Shown here piece after piece: positions 47,896 through 57,134 of a stretch of DNA of 64,000 nt. The position numbers and the translations under genes are program-made. The stretch lies in NCBI GenBank assembly GCA_002439585.1, contig DJOF01000008.1, positions 186,001 through 250,000 on the forward strand, written 5' to 3'. The notes under the pieces were generated by a model that searched no databases, was not told the origin of the DNA, and worked only from the letters and a program-made list of their open reading frames with translations. The stretch's first letter is position 1. Each line of letters begins with the position of its first letter. This stretch comes from Bacteroidales bacterium UBA6445 (GTDB taxonomy: Bacteria; Bacteroidota; Bacteroidia; Bacteroidales; UBA932).

Positions 47896-48459
47896 TTAGT
47901 TTTGTATATCTATTCCTTCTTCCTTCATCTCTTCCAAGGCTTTACGGTGTCCTTCTTCTGATACATAGGCGAGGCAGTCGGCAAGAAGTATTACGTGGAA
48001 TCCTGCCTTGGCAAGGTCTTCGCAGGTACTACGCACGCAGAATTCGGTAGCAATGCCGCACACATACACATCCTTGGGTTCTAGCATTGCGGCCACCTCT
48101 TCCAAAGTCTGTCCTGCTGCATTCACTGCATCTATTCCTGAATACTGCTCTGTCTTTGGATCGCAGCCTTTGTCGAATATAAGGTCCTCGTCAGCGTATC
48201 CTGCAAGCCTTTCGTGGATCTCCGCTCCATGTGTCCCATTTACGCAATGCACGCTCCATGTGCCTCCGTTCTCTTTGAACGAACAGTGGCTTGCCGGATG
48301 CCTGTCTCTTACGAACATGATTGGAAGGTCATCGTTCCGTGTCTTCTCAATGAAAGCGGCAGTGTTGGCCACGGCCTTCTCGGCTTCCATGCATGCGAGA
48401 CTTCCGTCAATGAAGTCATATAGCATGTCCACAACTACTAGTATAGAATCGTTAATCAT
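47896..48459 (-). CDS. pncA: Nicotinamidase (isochorismatase-fold cysteine hydrolase)
   Basis: Deamidates nicotinamide to nicotinate. 187 residues. VVVDMLYDFIDGSLA near 8 contains the catalytic Asp. VRDRHPASHCSF near 50 holds metal-binding Asp/His residues, and FDKGCDPKTEQYSGI near 94 the catalytic Lys. CGIATEFCVRSTCEDLAKAG near 133 has the nucleophilic Cys in TEFCV. The order and the adjacency to pncB favour nicotinamidase over other isochorismatase-like enzymes. It follows pncB by 84 nt and is probably in the same transcript, although a repeat ATTCCATTG (two copies) lies in the gap. Confidence 0.88.
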   Translation of the reverse strand: MINDSILVVVDMLYDFIDGSLACMEAEKAVANTAAFIEKTRNDDLPIMFVRDRHPASHCSFKENGGTWSVHCVNGTHGAEIHERLAGYADEDLIFDKGCDPKTEQYSGIDAVNAAGQTLEEVAAMLEPKDVYVCGIATEFCVRSTCEDLAKAGFHVILLADCLAYVSEEGHRKALEEMKEEGIDIQN

Positions 48460-48543
48460 ATTTACTCAATGGAATCTTCATATATCCTTATCGTACAATG
48501 GAATGTGCCGCTATCTCTTGCATCGTCCAGCCTCTCTATCGTA

Positions 48544-50034
48544 TTAGTCTATTGTAAAGGAATTGATCTCCTTCATTATCTTGTCTATCATCATGTTCTT
48601 CAGATTGTACAGGTCATCTGATATGTCAACCTTGTAGTAGTGCGGGTTGATAAGCCTTCTTTCAGAGGGACTGAAATGGCGGAGGGTGTCATCATAGAAC
48701 TCTTTCTTCTCTTTCAGTGTAGGCTCCGGTATGCAGCGGACTCCATCCGCCATTGAGAGAGACTGCAATGTCCTGAAAGTGTATGTCCCAGCCTCGAATG
48801 TCTTACACTTGTATCTGTCAAATTCATCGCAGATGGTGAACGTCTCTCCGGCTTCTATCTTCTTGCTCAGAGAATCCCCCCTAAGACAGGTAACGTCGGC
48901 CTTGTATATTTCACCGAACTCTTCATCGTGCTTTGTGAGTCTGTATGTTATCTGGAAGCCCGGATTTATGAGTTTCGCCCGGTCCTCGGATTTCTTGAGT
49001 ACCGGGGTGTTGTCTATCTGTACCAGCTTGTACACATTGCCGAAGCACGGGGCTGCCTTGCTTGTAGCTATGGCATCTCCTACTCCGTAAGAGTCGATTT
49101 TGGCCCCCTGGCGTTCGAGATCGGAGATAAGGTATTCGTCAAGAGAATTGGTCGCGAAGATCTTGCACTTGGTCATGCCGTGCTTGTCGAGGATACGCCT
49201 TACTTCAGTGGAAAGATAGGCCAGGTCACCGCTGTCGAGCCTTACCCCGTACCCGTAAGGATAGTTGTCATCTATTCCTTCTTCTTGAAATGCCCTTATT
49301 GCGTTGAGAACTCCGCATTTGAGGGTGTCGTATGTATCTATAAGTAGGATGATTCCTTCTCCTTTGTGTGTCCTTATATAGTCGAGGAAAGCCTTGTGCT
49401 CGCCTTCAACGGACGAACCGTATGAAGTGACGAAGCTGTGGGCCATTGTCCCGGTGGACGGGATGCCGCCTATGATCCCGGTGAGTATGTTGGAAGTGCT
49501 TGCGCAACCTGCTATTATCGCTGCTTTTGCTCCGTATACTGCCGCCCACGGTCCGTGTGCTCTTCTTGATCCGAATTCGCTTACAGGCTTGTCAGTCGCC
49601 CTGCATACGCGTGATGCTTTGGTAGCAACGGCCATCTGGTGGTTCATGATGCACAGCATAGGAGTCTCAAGCACTTGTGCCTGTACAAGCGGTGCCTGTA
49701 CAGTGATGATCGGCTCTCCTGGGAATGCTATCTCTCCTTCACGCATCGCGTATACATTGCCGGTAAATTTCATCCCTGCAAGGTAATGGCGGAACTCAGC
49801 ATACTCATCGCCAGGGAGGAATTTCTCATAGAAATCCTCGGGCATTGAGCCGAGACAGGAGATCATCTCCATTACCTCGTCAGTCCCACTTACGACAGCC
49901 CAGTTGTTGTTCTCAGGCGCTTTTCTGTAGAACATGTTGAATACTGCAGTGATGTCGGCATTTCCACATTCCAAAAAAGACTTTCCCATCGTATACTGGT
50001 ACTTGTCCGAGCAATATGCGATCTCTTTTGTCAT
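48544..50034 (-). CDS. pncB: Nicotinate phosphoribosyltransferase
   Basis: Forms nicotinate mononucleotide from nicotinate and PRPP (Preiss-Handler salvage). About 496 residues from the ATG at 50034 (MTKEIAYCSDKYQYTMGKSFLE); the frame to 50088 runs into the opposing gene. FNMFYRKAPENNNWAVVSG is the N-terminal family motif (short form FYRKAPENNNWAV). EFGSRRAHGPWAAVYGAKAAIIAG (short form SRRAHGPWAA) near 155 contains the autophosphorylated-His region. LLIDTYDTLKCGVLNAI and VRLDSGDLAYLS are PRPP/product-binding segments. It is divergent from the APH-RapZ gene. Confidence 0.94.
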   Translation of the reverse strand: MTKEIAYCSDKYQYTMGKSFLECGNADITAVFNMFYRKAPENNNWAVVSGTDEVMEMISCLGSMPEDFYEKFLPGDEYAEFRHYLAGMKFTGNVYAMREGEIAFPGEPIITVQAPLVQAQVLETPMLCIMNHQMAVATKASRVCRATDKPVSEFGSRRAHGPWAAVYGAKAAIIAGCASTSNILTGIIGGIPSTGTMAHSFVTSYGSSVEGEHKAFLDYIRTHKGEGIILLIDTYDTLKCGVLNAIRAFQEEGIDDNYPYGYGVRLDSGDLAYLSTEVRRILDKHGMTKCKIFATNSLDEYLISDLERQGAKIDSYGVGDAIATSKAAPCFGNVYKLVQIDNTPVLKKSEDRAKLINPGFQITYRLTKHDEEFGEIYKADVTCLRGDSLSKKIEAGETFTICDEFDRYKCKTFEAGTYTFRTLQSLSMADGVRCIPEPTLKEKKEFYDDTLRHFSPSERRLINPHYYKVDISDDLYNLKNMMIDKIMKEINSFTID

Positions 50035-50057
50035 TTGTCTACTAGTATGTAACCGCG

Positions 50058-50065
50058 CAAAAATA
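50058..50065 (-). promoter_or_regulatory. Candidate -7 box of pncB
   Basis: The minus strand reads TATTTTTG, 24 nt before the pncB ATG. A partial -33 (ATTG) lies 22 nt upstream, slightly long. Confidence 0.4.
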
Positions 50066-50127
50066 CTTATTATTCCACGTATATGCACAATCTTTTGTAT
50101 AACTTTACCCTAACAACTCAAAATTTC

Positions 50128-51735
50128 ATGAACGAGGCTCTTGAACGACTTTACCGGAGATATACCGGCTGTAATCCTGTTGCCATGACCAGACTTGATT
50201 CTGCCGGTAGCAACAGACGCTATTTCAGAATATATGGCGCTGAGGGTGAAGCCTCAGTCATAGGTGTGCAGGGCAAGTGTCTTGAAGAGAATAGGGCTTT
50301 CTGTACAATAGACTCTCATTTTCTCGTTATGGGCCTGAGAGTGCCTGAGGTTATGGCCGTTGACGATGCCAGCCTGTGCTATATCCAGGAAGATCTCGGG
50401 GATATGTCCCTTTATAAGGCTGTTACTTCAGGACGGGAGAAGGGAGTCTATTCCGAAGAAGAGAGAGCCTTGCTTCTTAGAGCGATGCGAGAGCTTCCAT
50501 CTATACAGTTCCGTGGCGCACAAGGACTTGATTTCGGAGTCTGCTATCCGGAGCCCTCATTCTGTGCCCGTACAGTAATGTTTGATCTTAATTATTTCAA
50601 ATACTGTTTTCTCAAGGCGTCTGGACTTGAATTTGACGAAGTCTACCTTCAGTCAGATTTTGACAGACTTGTAATTGATCTTACGCAGGATAGCGGTGAC
50701 ACTTTCATGTACAGGGATTTCCAGTCCCGGAATGTGATGGTTAGAGGCGGACAGTTGTACTACATCGATTTCCAGGGCGGAAGGAGAGGTCCTGTCTATT
50801 ATGACGTGGCTTCTTTCGTGTATCAGGCGAGAGCCCGGTATCCAGACTCTTTAAGGGAAGAGATGTTGACGTCCTACATCGAGGAGGCTGCGAAGTTCGA
50901 CCCGGATATTGATGAGACACAGTTCAGAGAGCGTCTTAGGCTCTTCGTCCTGTTCCGTATGCTTCAGGTTCTCGGTGCTTACGGCTTCCGGGGATATTTC
51001 GAGAGAAAGCCTCATTTCATAGAAAGTGTCCCGTATGCAATGGAGAATCTCAGGCATCTTCTTTCTCGGCCTTTCGAGTCTTATCCTTACCTCAATGACC
51101 TGCTTGTACGACTTTCCGGTCTGAGCCGATTCAATATGGATGCCGTAGACAAACCGGAAGACAAATTTATGTGTAAGCAAGCGGATCGGACCAATCTCCA
51201 ATTCGATGGCAAAGTCAACGCGGTAGATGACGTGGTGGACAAAGTCAAGTCTGAAAATTCCACCGAGGTTAGTAATCTTGACCAATGTGATCCTGATAAC
51301 TTGATTACTGACAAAAAGGAGAAGCTTATTGTAGAAGTATTCAGCTTCTCATACAAGAAGGGAATACCCCCCGACCTCTCAGGCAACGGAGGAGGCTATG
51401 TCTTTGACTGTCGTGCTATCAACAATCCAGGTAGGTATGAGTATTATCGGCAGTTTACAGGACTTGACCGAGAGGTTGAGGCTTTTCTCGAAGAGGACGG
51501 TGAGATACTGGAATTCTTGGACAACGTCTATTCTATTGTTGATGCACATGTCCTCCGTTATATTGAGCGGCACTTCACTCATCTGCAGGTATGCTTCGGC
51601 TGTACTGGAGGCCAGCACAGATCAGTCTATAGTGCGCAACATCTTGCTGCCCATCTTGTCTCAAATTTCAATGTGGAGGTTAGGGTTGTGCACCGAGAAC
51701 TTGGTATAACATCCATACTACATCATGATATCTAA
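50128..51735 (+). CDS. Phosphotransferase-RapZ fusion protein
   Basis: 535 residues from the ATG at 50128 (MNEALERLYRRYTG). Residues about 1-340 are an APH-fold kinase: SAGSNRRYFRI (nucleotide loop), IQEDLGDMSLY (hinge) and YRDFQSRNVMV near 195 (catalytic loop; Arg replaces the usual His), YYIDFQGGRRGP (metal loop). This resembles the amino-sugar kinases AmgK. An acidic linker (about 345-395) leads to a C-terminal RapZ domain (about 399-535): VEVFSFSYKKGIPPD, FDCRAINNPG and GCTGGQHRSVY. In E. coli the RapZ C-terminal domain binds glucosamine-6-phosphate and the RNase adaptor partner. Linking it to a sugar kinase suggests amino-sugar sensing. Confidence 0.87.
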   Translation: MNEALERLYRRYTGCNPVAMTRLDSAGSNRRYFRIYGAEGEASVIGVQGKCLEENRAFCTIDSHFLVMGLRVPEVMAVDDASLCYIQEDLGDMSLYKAVTSGREKGVYSEEERALLLRAMRELPSIQFRGAQGLDFGVCYPEPSFCARTVMFDLNYFKYCFLKASGLEFDEVYLQSDFDRLVIDLTQDSGDTFMYRDFQSRNVMVRGGQLYYIDFQGGRRGPVYYDVASFVYQARARYPDSLREEMLTSYIEEAAKFDPDIDETQFRERLRLFVLFRMLQVLGAYGFRGYFERKPHFIESVPYAMENLRHLLSRPFESYPYLNDLLVRLSGLSRFNMDAVDKPEDKFMCKQADRTNLQFDGKVNAVDDVVDKVKSENSTEVSNLDQCDPDNLITDKKEKLIVEVFSFSYKKGIPPDLSGNGGGYVFDCRAINNPGRYEYYRQFTGLDREVEAFLEEDGEILEFLDNVYSIVDAHVLRYIERHFTHLQVCFGCTGGQHRSVYSAQHLAAHLVSNFNVEVRVVHRELGITSILHHDI

Positions 51736-51821
51736 GACGTGGTGTCTTTGTATCTGATTCCCAATGTTATGCCTATGCTGATGCAGGCTCAGCTGCTATC
51801 CAGATTCTTATTGAGCGACGC

Positions 51822-53165
51822 TTAGTAATTAGCCTGTCTGGTGTCTGCCGCATCGATTCCAAGAGATGGATTCTTGTCGGATGCCTTGGCCAGCACAACT
51901 GATGTTGCTACTGCGAGGGTGCAAAGAGTCAGGAATACATATTCCGCTTGAATGGCTGCTCCTAAGGGATTGGCATTTGTCTTGTCGAAGATGTTTCCGA
52001 CGATGATCGGTACCACAAGCATTCCCATGTTTTGGATCCAATAGATCATGGAATAGGCTGTGCCGAGATTCTTCTCCGGTATTATCTTAGGTACAGTAGG
52101 CCAAAGTGCTGCAGGCACGAGTGAGTAGCCTATCCCGAGAAGGGCTATGGCAAGATATCCGAGGACACTTATCCCAGCCGGGGCAAATGCAATCAGCAAG
52201 TGCGATATCAGTACAAGCGCTGAACCTGCAATCATCCATCTTGTTCCTTTTCCCGTCTTATCTACAACGAAACCGAAAAGAGGAGCGAATACCACTGTAA
52301 AGAAGGGTATTAGGGACACCATTATGCTTGCGCTCTCTACGTCCAGTCCAAATCTAGGTATGAGTATGGCTGTCGCGAATTTCTTGAATGAAATGATGCT
52401 GCAATAGAAGAATACGCACAGTAGTGCTGACATTATGAAGAATTTGTTGCCAAGAACCCTGAAAATGTCTCTGAAGCGGAAATCATTGTCCTGCCTCTTG
52501 TCTTGTCTTTCCGAGGTCATGTTCTCGGCATCGAACTTGGCATCCATCGCAACGAAAACGGCCCACATTACGGTGCCAGCAAAAAGTAACAGAAGACCTA
52601 CGAATGCCGGTCTTGCTGTCTCTGATAGGGTATAGAACGCTCCATCTGTAGCTTTGGCTCCGATAAGAGCTGGAGATAGAAGCAGAGCAAGAGCCGTTCC
52701 GAGCCTTGCTATTGCAAGTTGGAGACCCATTGCAAAGGCCATATTGCGCCCTCTGAACCATTTGGCGATCGACCGAGTCACGGCAACTCCGGCAATCTCA
52801 CTGCCAAGCCCGAAGAGCATGCAGCCTGTATAGGCCAGTATGAGGGAATTTTGTGGAGATAGTCCTGAGGTTATGGCTACTGTTACAGTGCCTGCACCGG
52901 CAGTCATCATCCCTGTAAATATCGATCCCGTGATCCGGACACCCCATTTGTCAAGGAGCATTCCGCAGATTACCAGACCGCCCCACACGCAGAGGAATGA
53001 ATATCCCCCTGCGTAGAAGCCGTAGTCTGATGAGTCCCACCCCAATGCGAGCATCTCTGGGTTGCTGAATAGGTAGGACACAGAGGAAAACATGTCATCG
53101 AAGAAGTAGGACCCGAACATGGGTACTACCAGACATGCAAGTGCAATCCAACTATATTTCTTCAT
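51822..53165 (-). CDS. MFS transporter, second of a paralogous pair
   Basis: 447 residues, about 12 transmembrane helices. Residues LLDKWGVRITGSIFTGMMTAG near 70 are the MFS signature loop 2-3. EIAGVAVTRSIAKWFRGRNMAFAMGLQLAIARLG (short form IAKWFRGRNMAFAMGL) is nearly the same as the matching region of the upstream gene. A long soluble loop (about 205-235) follows helix 6. It starts within the last 14 nt of the upstream paralogue. Substrate unknown. Because both genes are side by side and co-expressed, the proteins may work together or be a recent duplication. Confidence 0.86.
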   Translation of the reverse strand: MKKYSWIALACLVVPMFGSYFFDDMFSSVSYLFSNPEMLALGWDSSDYGFYAGGYSFLCVWGGLVICGMLLDKWGVRITGSIFTGMMTAGAGTVTVAITSGLSPQNSLILAYTGCMLFGLGSEIAGVAVTRSIAKWFRGRNMAFAMGLQLAIARLGTALALLLSPALIGAKATDGAFYTLSETARPAFVGLLLLFAGTVMWAVFVAMDAKFDAENMTSERQDKRQDNDFRFRDIFRVLGNKFFIMSALLCVFFYCSIISFKKFATAILIPRFGLDVESASIMVSLIPFFTVVFAPLFGFVVDKTGKGTRWMIAGSALVLISHLLIAFAPAGISVLGYLAIALLGIGYSLVPAALWPTVPKIIPEKNLGTAYSMIYWIQNMGMLVVPIIVGNIFDKTNANPLGAAIQAEYVFLTLCTLAVATSVVLAKASDKNPSLGIDAADTRQANY

Positions 53166-54606
53166 CCTTTGCCATGTCTTCCTCGAATGCTTCCTCTGTC
53201 TTCTCGTTCCTTACATTGGGAAGCTCAAGGCCGTAACCCTTCTTCTTGTCTTCAATCTTTAGAAGGATTGAGAGGAAGAATGCAAGAACTCCGAATGAGG
53301 AGAATATGATCATAGGCAGGGTGTAACCGCCACTCTCCTGAAGTGCGAATCCTATAAGAAGAGGTACAAGGCAGAGGCCTATGTTCTGAACCCAAAAGAT
53401 AAGGCAGTATGCGGAGCCAAGTATCTTGTCATCAATGATCTTAGGCACAGAAGGCCACAAAGCAGCCGGAACCAATGAGAATGATACTCCCAATGTGACA
53501 ATGAGTAAGATGGCAAGTGCCTTGCTCGGGAATAAGGGGAGGAGGAATGCGAAGCCGAGGTGGCAGCATATCATGATCACCGCACCGGTCATGAGCATGG
53601 AAGCTCCTTTGCCTTTGAAATCGAGGAAAAGCCCGAGGAACGGGGTAAGTACCATTGCCAATATAGGGAAGCAACTGAAGAGGCGAGATGCTTGTTCTGC
53701 GCTAATACCGAGGGTCACTTCAAGGTAGTTGGGAGCATATCTTTGGAAAGGGAAGATGGCACTGTAATAAAGAACACACAGAAGGGCTACAATCCAGAAC
53801 ATTTTGCTGCTGAAGATTTTGCCTAGATCGCTTATATGGAACTCGTCCTCAGGTGACTTCTCACTTGCCATTAGGCCGGCACTTACAAGCTCTGAGTCGA
53901 ATTTCCTGTCCATGAACGTGAATATGAGGAAGAAAAGCAGTCCTACGATAAGGAGAACCGTGCAGAATCCGACAGGAGCTACAACAGAACCGTCGAACTT
54001 GGCTGCGATCATAGGGGAGATCCACATGACAGCGAAGACGCCGAGTCGTGCGATAGCCATCTCAAGTCCCATTGCAAGTGCCATCTCCTTGCCCTTGAAC
54101 CATTTGGCTATGGCTTTGGATACCGTGGTACCAGCCATCTCGCAGCCGCAGCCAAAGACCATAAATCCAAGGCATGCCATCTTGGCACTTCCAGGAAGGG
54201 CTACCCACCAGCTATCAAGCCATCCGCAAAGGGCAGTGGCCTGAAACCAGTCGCTTATTCCTATATATTTGATTGCAGCACCGCCAACCATGAGAGAAGC
54301 AGACAGCAGGCCTGTGAACCGGGTTCCCATCTTGTCCAGTATGATCCCGGCGAAGATTAGGAAGAAGCAGAATACATTAAGAAAATATTCTGATGCGGCG
54401 TATGTGCCGAATACTGTGCTGTCCCAGCCACGGCTCTGTTCTATAAGTGACTTTAGCGGAGACATGACGTCTACGAACATGTATCCGAAGAACATCATAA
54501 GGGCGATAAGGATAAGTACAGTCCATCTTGCTAAGGGGCTGTCATTCATGAGCCGTGGAGCAACATCCTTAATGTTGCTGGGCATTGCGTGCTGTGTTTC
54601 TTGCAT
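53152..54606 (-). CDS. MFS transporter, first of a paralogous pair
   Basis: 484 residues from the ATG at 54606 (MQETQHAMPSNIKD); the frame extends to 54642 but that lies over the promoter region. About 12 transmembrane helices start at LARWTVLILIALMMFFGYMF. ILDKMGTRFTGLLSASLMVGG is loop 2-3, and VSKAIAKWFKGKEMALAMGLEMAIARLG the paralogue-shared region. A hydrophilic loop follows helix 6 (about 235-265) and a charged C-terminal tail (about 455-484) is longer than in the partner. The nicotinate salvage genes are the nearest metabolic neighbours but lie beyond the APH-RapZ gene. Substrate unknown. Confidence 0.86.
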   Translation of the reverse strand: MQETQHAMPSNIKDVAPRLMNDSPLARWTVLILIALMMFFGYMFVDVMSPLKSLIEQSRGWDSTVFGTYAASEYFLNVFCFFLIFAGIILDKMGTRFTGLLSASLMVGGAAIKYIGISDWFQATALCGWLDSWWVALPGSAKMACLGFMVFGCGCEMAGTTVSKAIAKWFKGKEMALAMGLEMAIARLGVFAVMWISPMIAAKFDGSVVAPVGFCTVLLIVGLLFFLIFTFMDRKFDSELVSAGLMASEKSPEDEFHISDLGKIFSSKMFWIVALLCVLYYSAIFPFQRYAPNYLEVTLGISAEQASRLFSCFPILAMVLTPFLGLFLDFKGKGASMLMTGAVIMICCHLGFAFLLPLFPSKALAILLIVTLGVSFSLVPAALWPSVPKIIDDKILGSAYCLIFWVQNIGLCLVPLLIGFALQESGGYTLPMIIFSSFGVLAFFLSILLKIEDKKKGYGLELPNVRNEKTEEAFEEDMAKDEEI

Positions 54607-54639
54607 CTTGGTTTGAGGTTTTTTACTCGTTTTTATTCG

Positions 54640-54647
54640 CAAATATA
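54640..54647 (-). promoter_or_regulatory. Candidate -7 box of the MFS pair
   Basis: The minus strand reads TATATTTG, 33 nt before the ATG at 54606. No -33 is visible. Confidence 0.35.
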
Positions 54648-54664
54648 CATAGCTTCTGTTTCTT

Positions 54665-54699
54665 TTTGGCTTGATATTAGAGAAAAAATTCTAAATTTG
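54665..54699 (+). promoter_or_regulatory. Candidate promoter of the duplicated-domain lipoprotein
   Basis: TAAATTTG (54692-54699) is a perfect -7. TTTG (54665-54668) is 23 nt upstream and CTTG (54670-54673) 18 nt upstream. The 110-nt leader can pair AAGTTCG with CGAACTT near its two ends. Confidence 0.45.
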
Positions 54700-54811
54700 T
54701 CAAATAAGTTGAGACGAAGTTCGCTGTGACTATCTCAGCACATACAGTAGCTGATGGGACTGATATGCCATAAGCTGCACACGAAGTAACGAACTTAAAT
54801 AATTATATCTT

Positions 54812-55897
54812 ATGAAGCATTATTACCTAGCCGTTGCCACTATTGTGACGGCATTCTTGTATGTCTCTTGCGACAAAGATAACAACAGTCAGGATCCTTC
54901 TAAAGGAGGGCAAGAGACAGAGGTTGTGTCAGCTAAATTTCTCAGTGCTGTAGGTGAATTCCAGGGAGAAAGTAACGGTACCGCCGTATATGTCCTAGAC
55001 CTTTCTACAAATGAATACAGCTATAACGGAGAGGCTGACAAATGGCCGGTGACCCATCTCTATGTTGCACTCGGGGGACCTAGTGGGGTCGATCTTACTA
55101 AACTTACCCTTCCTGAAGGTGAATATACAGCGGGTGATGCGGATGCTCCAGAAGCTGGCAAATTCTTCCCTGGCATCTTCGATGAGAGCGGCAAGGCGGC
55201 CTACAATTCTTATGTGGCCGTACAGCAGGAGAAAAACGGTGAGATCGGAGTCGATCTTATAAAGGATGGCAAGTTGAGTATTGTATCTACAGGAGCTCTC
55301 GGCAAATACAATATTTCCGGGGAACTTGTGTATGAAGATGGCACGAAGCTAACCGTTGATTTTGAAGGATATATCCTTGTGGAGAACGGCTCCAGTGAGG
55401 TGCCTCCTTCAGACGAGCTCCCTCTTCCGGAGACTTCTCTGACAGAGAATCTCGAACTTAATATTGTTGAGGCTTATTACTACAATTACGGCACGACAAG
55501 ATACGTTGACAAGAAACGGACGGAACTTTACCTGCAGCTATATGCCGACAATAATTATGCTAACTGTCTGGATCTGTTCCTTCTGATTGATAGTGACAAA
55601 TATACTGGAGACAAAGTGCTTCCTGTCGGTAAATATCCCTTGTATCCTTGGTATCAGTACATAGTTCCTGAACTGTCTGGTGTTGCCGGATATCATGTCA
55701 AGTCAGATAATGTGCCTGACGTTTGGCTGGGGTGTAACTATACATCCGACTATACCTCGAAGTCGGCTATCGTAAGCGGAGAGATTGAAGTGGTGTCATG
55801 CGATGAGAATATGAATGCAGAGATCAAATTTACTCTATATGATAATGCTGCGACACCTCATTCTGTGACAGGTTCATTCAAAGGAAAATTGCAGTAA
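54812..55897 (+). CDS. Hypothetical lipoprotein with two similar beta domains
   Basis: 361 residues. Signal peptide with lipobox VSC (Cys 20), then an Asp/Asn/Ser-rich tether. Two beta-rich halves (about 30-205 and 212-361) seem related: each has a strand with an aspartate-rich start, a LPEGEYT / LPVGKYP turn, and ends ISGELVYEDGTKLTVDF or VTGSFKGKL. I do not recognise the family. A surface-exposed role is likely from the lipid anchor; no partner genes adjoin it. A bidirectional terminator lies 87 nt after the stop. Confidence 0.72.
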   Translation: MKHYYLAVATIVTAFLYVSCDKDNNSQDPSKGGQETEVVSAKFLSAVGEFQGESNGTAVYVLDLSTNEYSYNGEADKWPVTHLYVALGGPSGVDLTKLTLPEGEYTAGDADAPEAGKFFPGIFDESGKAAYNSYVAVQQEKNGEIGVDLIKDGKLSIVSTGALGKYNISGELVYEDGTKLTVDFEGYILVENGSSEVPPSDELPLPETSLTENLELNIVEAYYYNYGTTRYVDKKRTELYLQLYADNNYANCLDLFLLIDSDKYTGDKVLPVGKYPLYPWYQYIVPELSGVAGYHVKSDNVPDVWLGCNYTSDYTSKSAIVSGEIEVVSCDENMNAEIKFTLYDNAATPHSVTGSFKGKLQ

Positions 55898-55983
55898 GTA
55901 ATGATTTTGGATGTTGTTTGGGATTCCGAGAGACCCATCTCGGCATCGCAATCTTTTGTGACAAATTTATTTGCAACTTTTGA

Positions 55984-56022
55984 ACTAAAAAAAGCCGTCC
56001 AAGAGGGACGGCTTTTTTTAGT
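55984..56022. terminator. Bidirectional intrinsic terminator
   Basis: A palindrome ACTAAAAAAAGCCGTCC / GGACGGCTTTTTTTAGT around AAGAG. Each strand reads a 7-bp GC stem followed by seven T residues, so it can stop both the lipoprotein gene (+) and mdh (-). Confidence 0.92.
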
Positions 56023-56053
56023 TTGTCCTAATCAAAATGCCAGGACATGTGGA

Positions 56054-57049
56054 TTAAAGGTTCGGATTCAATGTCTTCCAGTCTTTTACTGCAGGGATGA
56101 TACCGAGGTCAATGATCTCGTCACGCATCTTGCAGAGATGAGCGTAAGAAGCATCCAAAGCAGCAAGTTCTTCTGCTGTACCGTGGATCTCACCATAGTG
56201 AACACCTGTCTCGTCCATTACGGTAGGCATAGCCATCATTACGTTGTGGAACTTATCGTTGTTGACATAAGTTCCTGCAGGCCATGTGAATTTCTCGCCG
56301 CCCATTGTGGCCTCAATCATCTTGACTGCGTTTACGGCAGGGCTCTGGAATGAAGAACGTCCACGGAGCTTGATGATGGTAGCACCACCCTGTATTACGT
56401 CATGCTTGATCTCCTCGAATCTTTCCTTGGAAAGCTTTGTTCCGAGAAGTTCTGAGAGAGGTGTGCCATCAATTTTAACCTGGGAAGCGAAGACTGCCAT
56501 CTGCTCTCCGTGGCCACCGTATGTATGACAACCTGTCACTTTGCACTGCTGTACTCCGAACTCTTCTGCAAGAGCTGTCTGGAGACGTGTGGAGTCAAGG
56601 GCTGCAAGTGTAGTTACCTGTGAAGGCTTGAGTCCTGAATGAAGGAGAACTACAAGACCAGTAAGGTCAGCAGGGTTGAAGATCACTACAACGTGCTTTA
56701 CGTCAGGGCAATATTTCCTTACATTCTTGCCGAAGTCTTCTGCTATCTGGCAGTTGCCTTTGAGAAGATCCTCGCGAGTCATTCCCTCTTTGCGAGGTGC
56801 ACCACCTGATGATATGATGTATTTTGCATCCTTGAATGCTACTGCAGGGTCAGTTGTCCAAGTGATATTGGCACCATCGAACGCACAGTGGTTCATCTCG
56901 GCAGCAACTCCTCTAAGACCCGGCTCGTATACGTCATAAAGGCATACGTTCGGGGTAAGTCCCAACAGCATTACGGTCTGGGCCATATTGGACCCGATCA
57001 TTCCGCCTGCACCGACAATAGTCAACTTGTCATTAGTTAAAAACTTCAT
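56054..57049 (-). CDS. mdh: Malate dehydrogenase
   Basis: Interconverts malate and oxaloacetate with NAD; in Bacteroidales this step feeds the reductive succinate pathway. About 331 residues from the ATG at 57049 (MKFLTNDKLTIVGAGGMIGS); an ATG at 57070 adds seven residues and is less likely. GAGGMIGSNMAQT is the NAD-binding glycine motif, DVYE the ribose-binding acid, SGGAPRKEGMTREDLLKGN (short form GGAPRKEGMTRED) the mobile active-site loop with Arg, IFNPADLTG the next motif, and GCHTYGGHGEQM the catalytic His region. It has a consensus promoter and a shared terminator. Confidence 0.95.
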   Translation of the reverse strand: MKFLTNDKLTIVGAGGMIGSNMAQTVMLLGLTPNVCLYDVYEPGLRGVAAEMNHCAFDGANITWTTDPAVAFKDAKYIISSGGAPRKEGMTREDLLKGNCQIAEDFGKNVRKYCPDVKHVVVIFNPADLTGLVVLLHSGLKPSQVTTLAALDSTRLQTALAEEFGVQQCKVTGCHTYGGHGEQMAVFASQVKIDGTPLSELLGTKLSKERFEEIKHDVIQGGATIIKLRGRSSFQSPAVNAVKMIEATMGGEKFTWPAGTYVNNDKFHNVMMAMPTVMDETGVHYGEIHGTAEELAALDASYAHLCKMRDEIIDLGIIPAVKDWKTLNPNL

Positions 57050-57134
57050 AATTATAGCGTTTTTATTCATTAAACTTCTGAATTGTCAGCAGTTTGGCCA
57101 CTTCGGCCGAAATTTCTCTGCTTCAAATTGCGTG

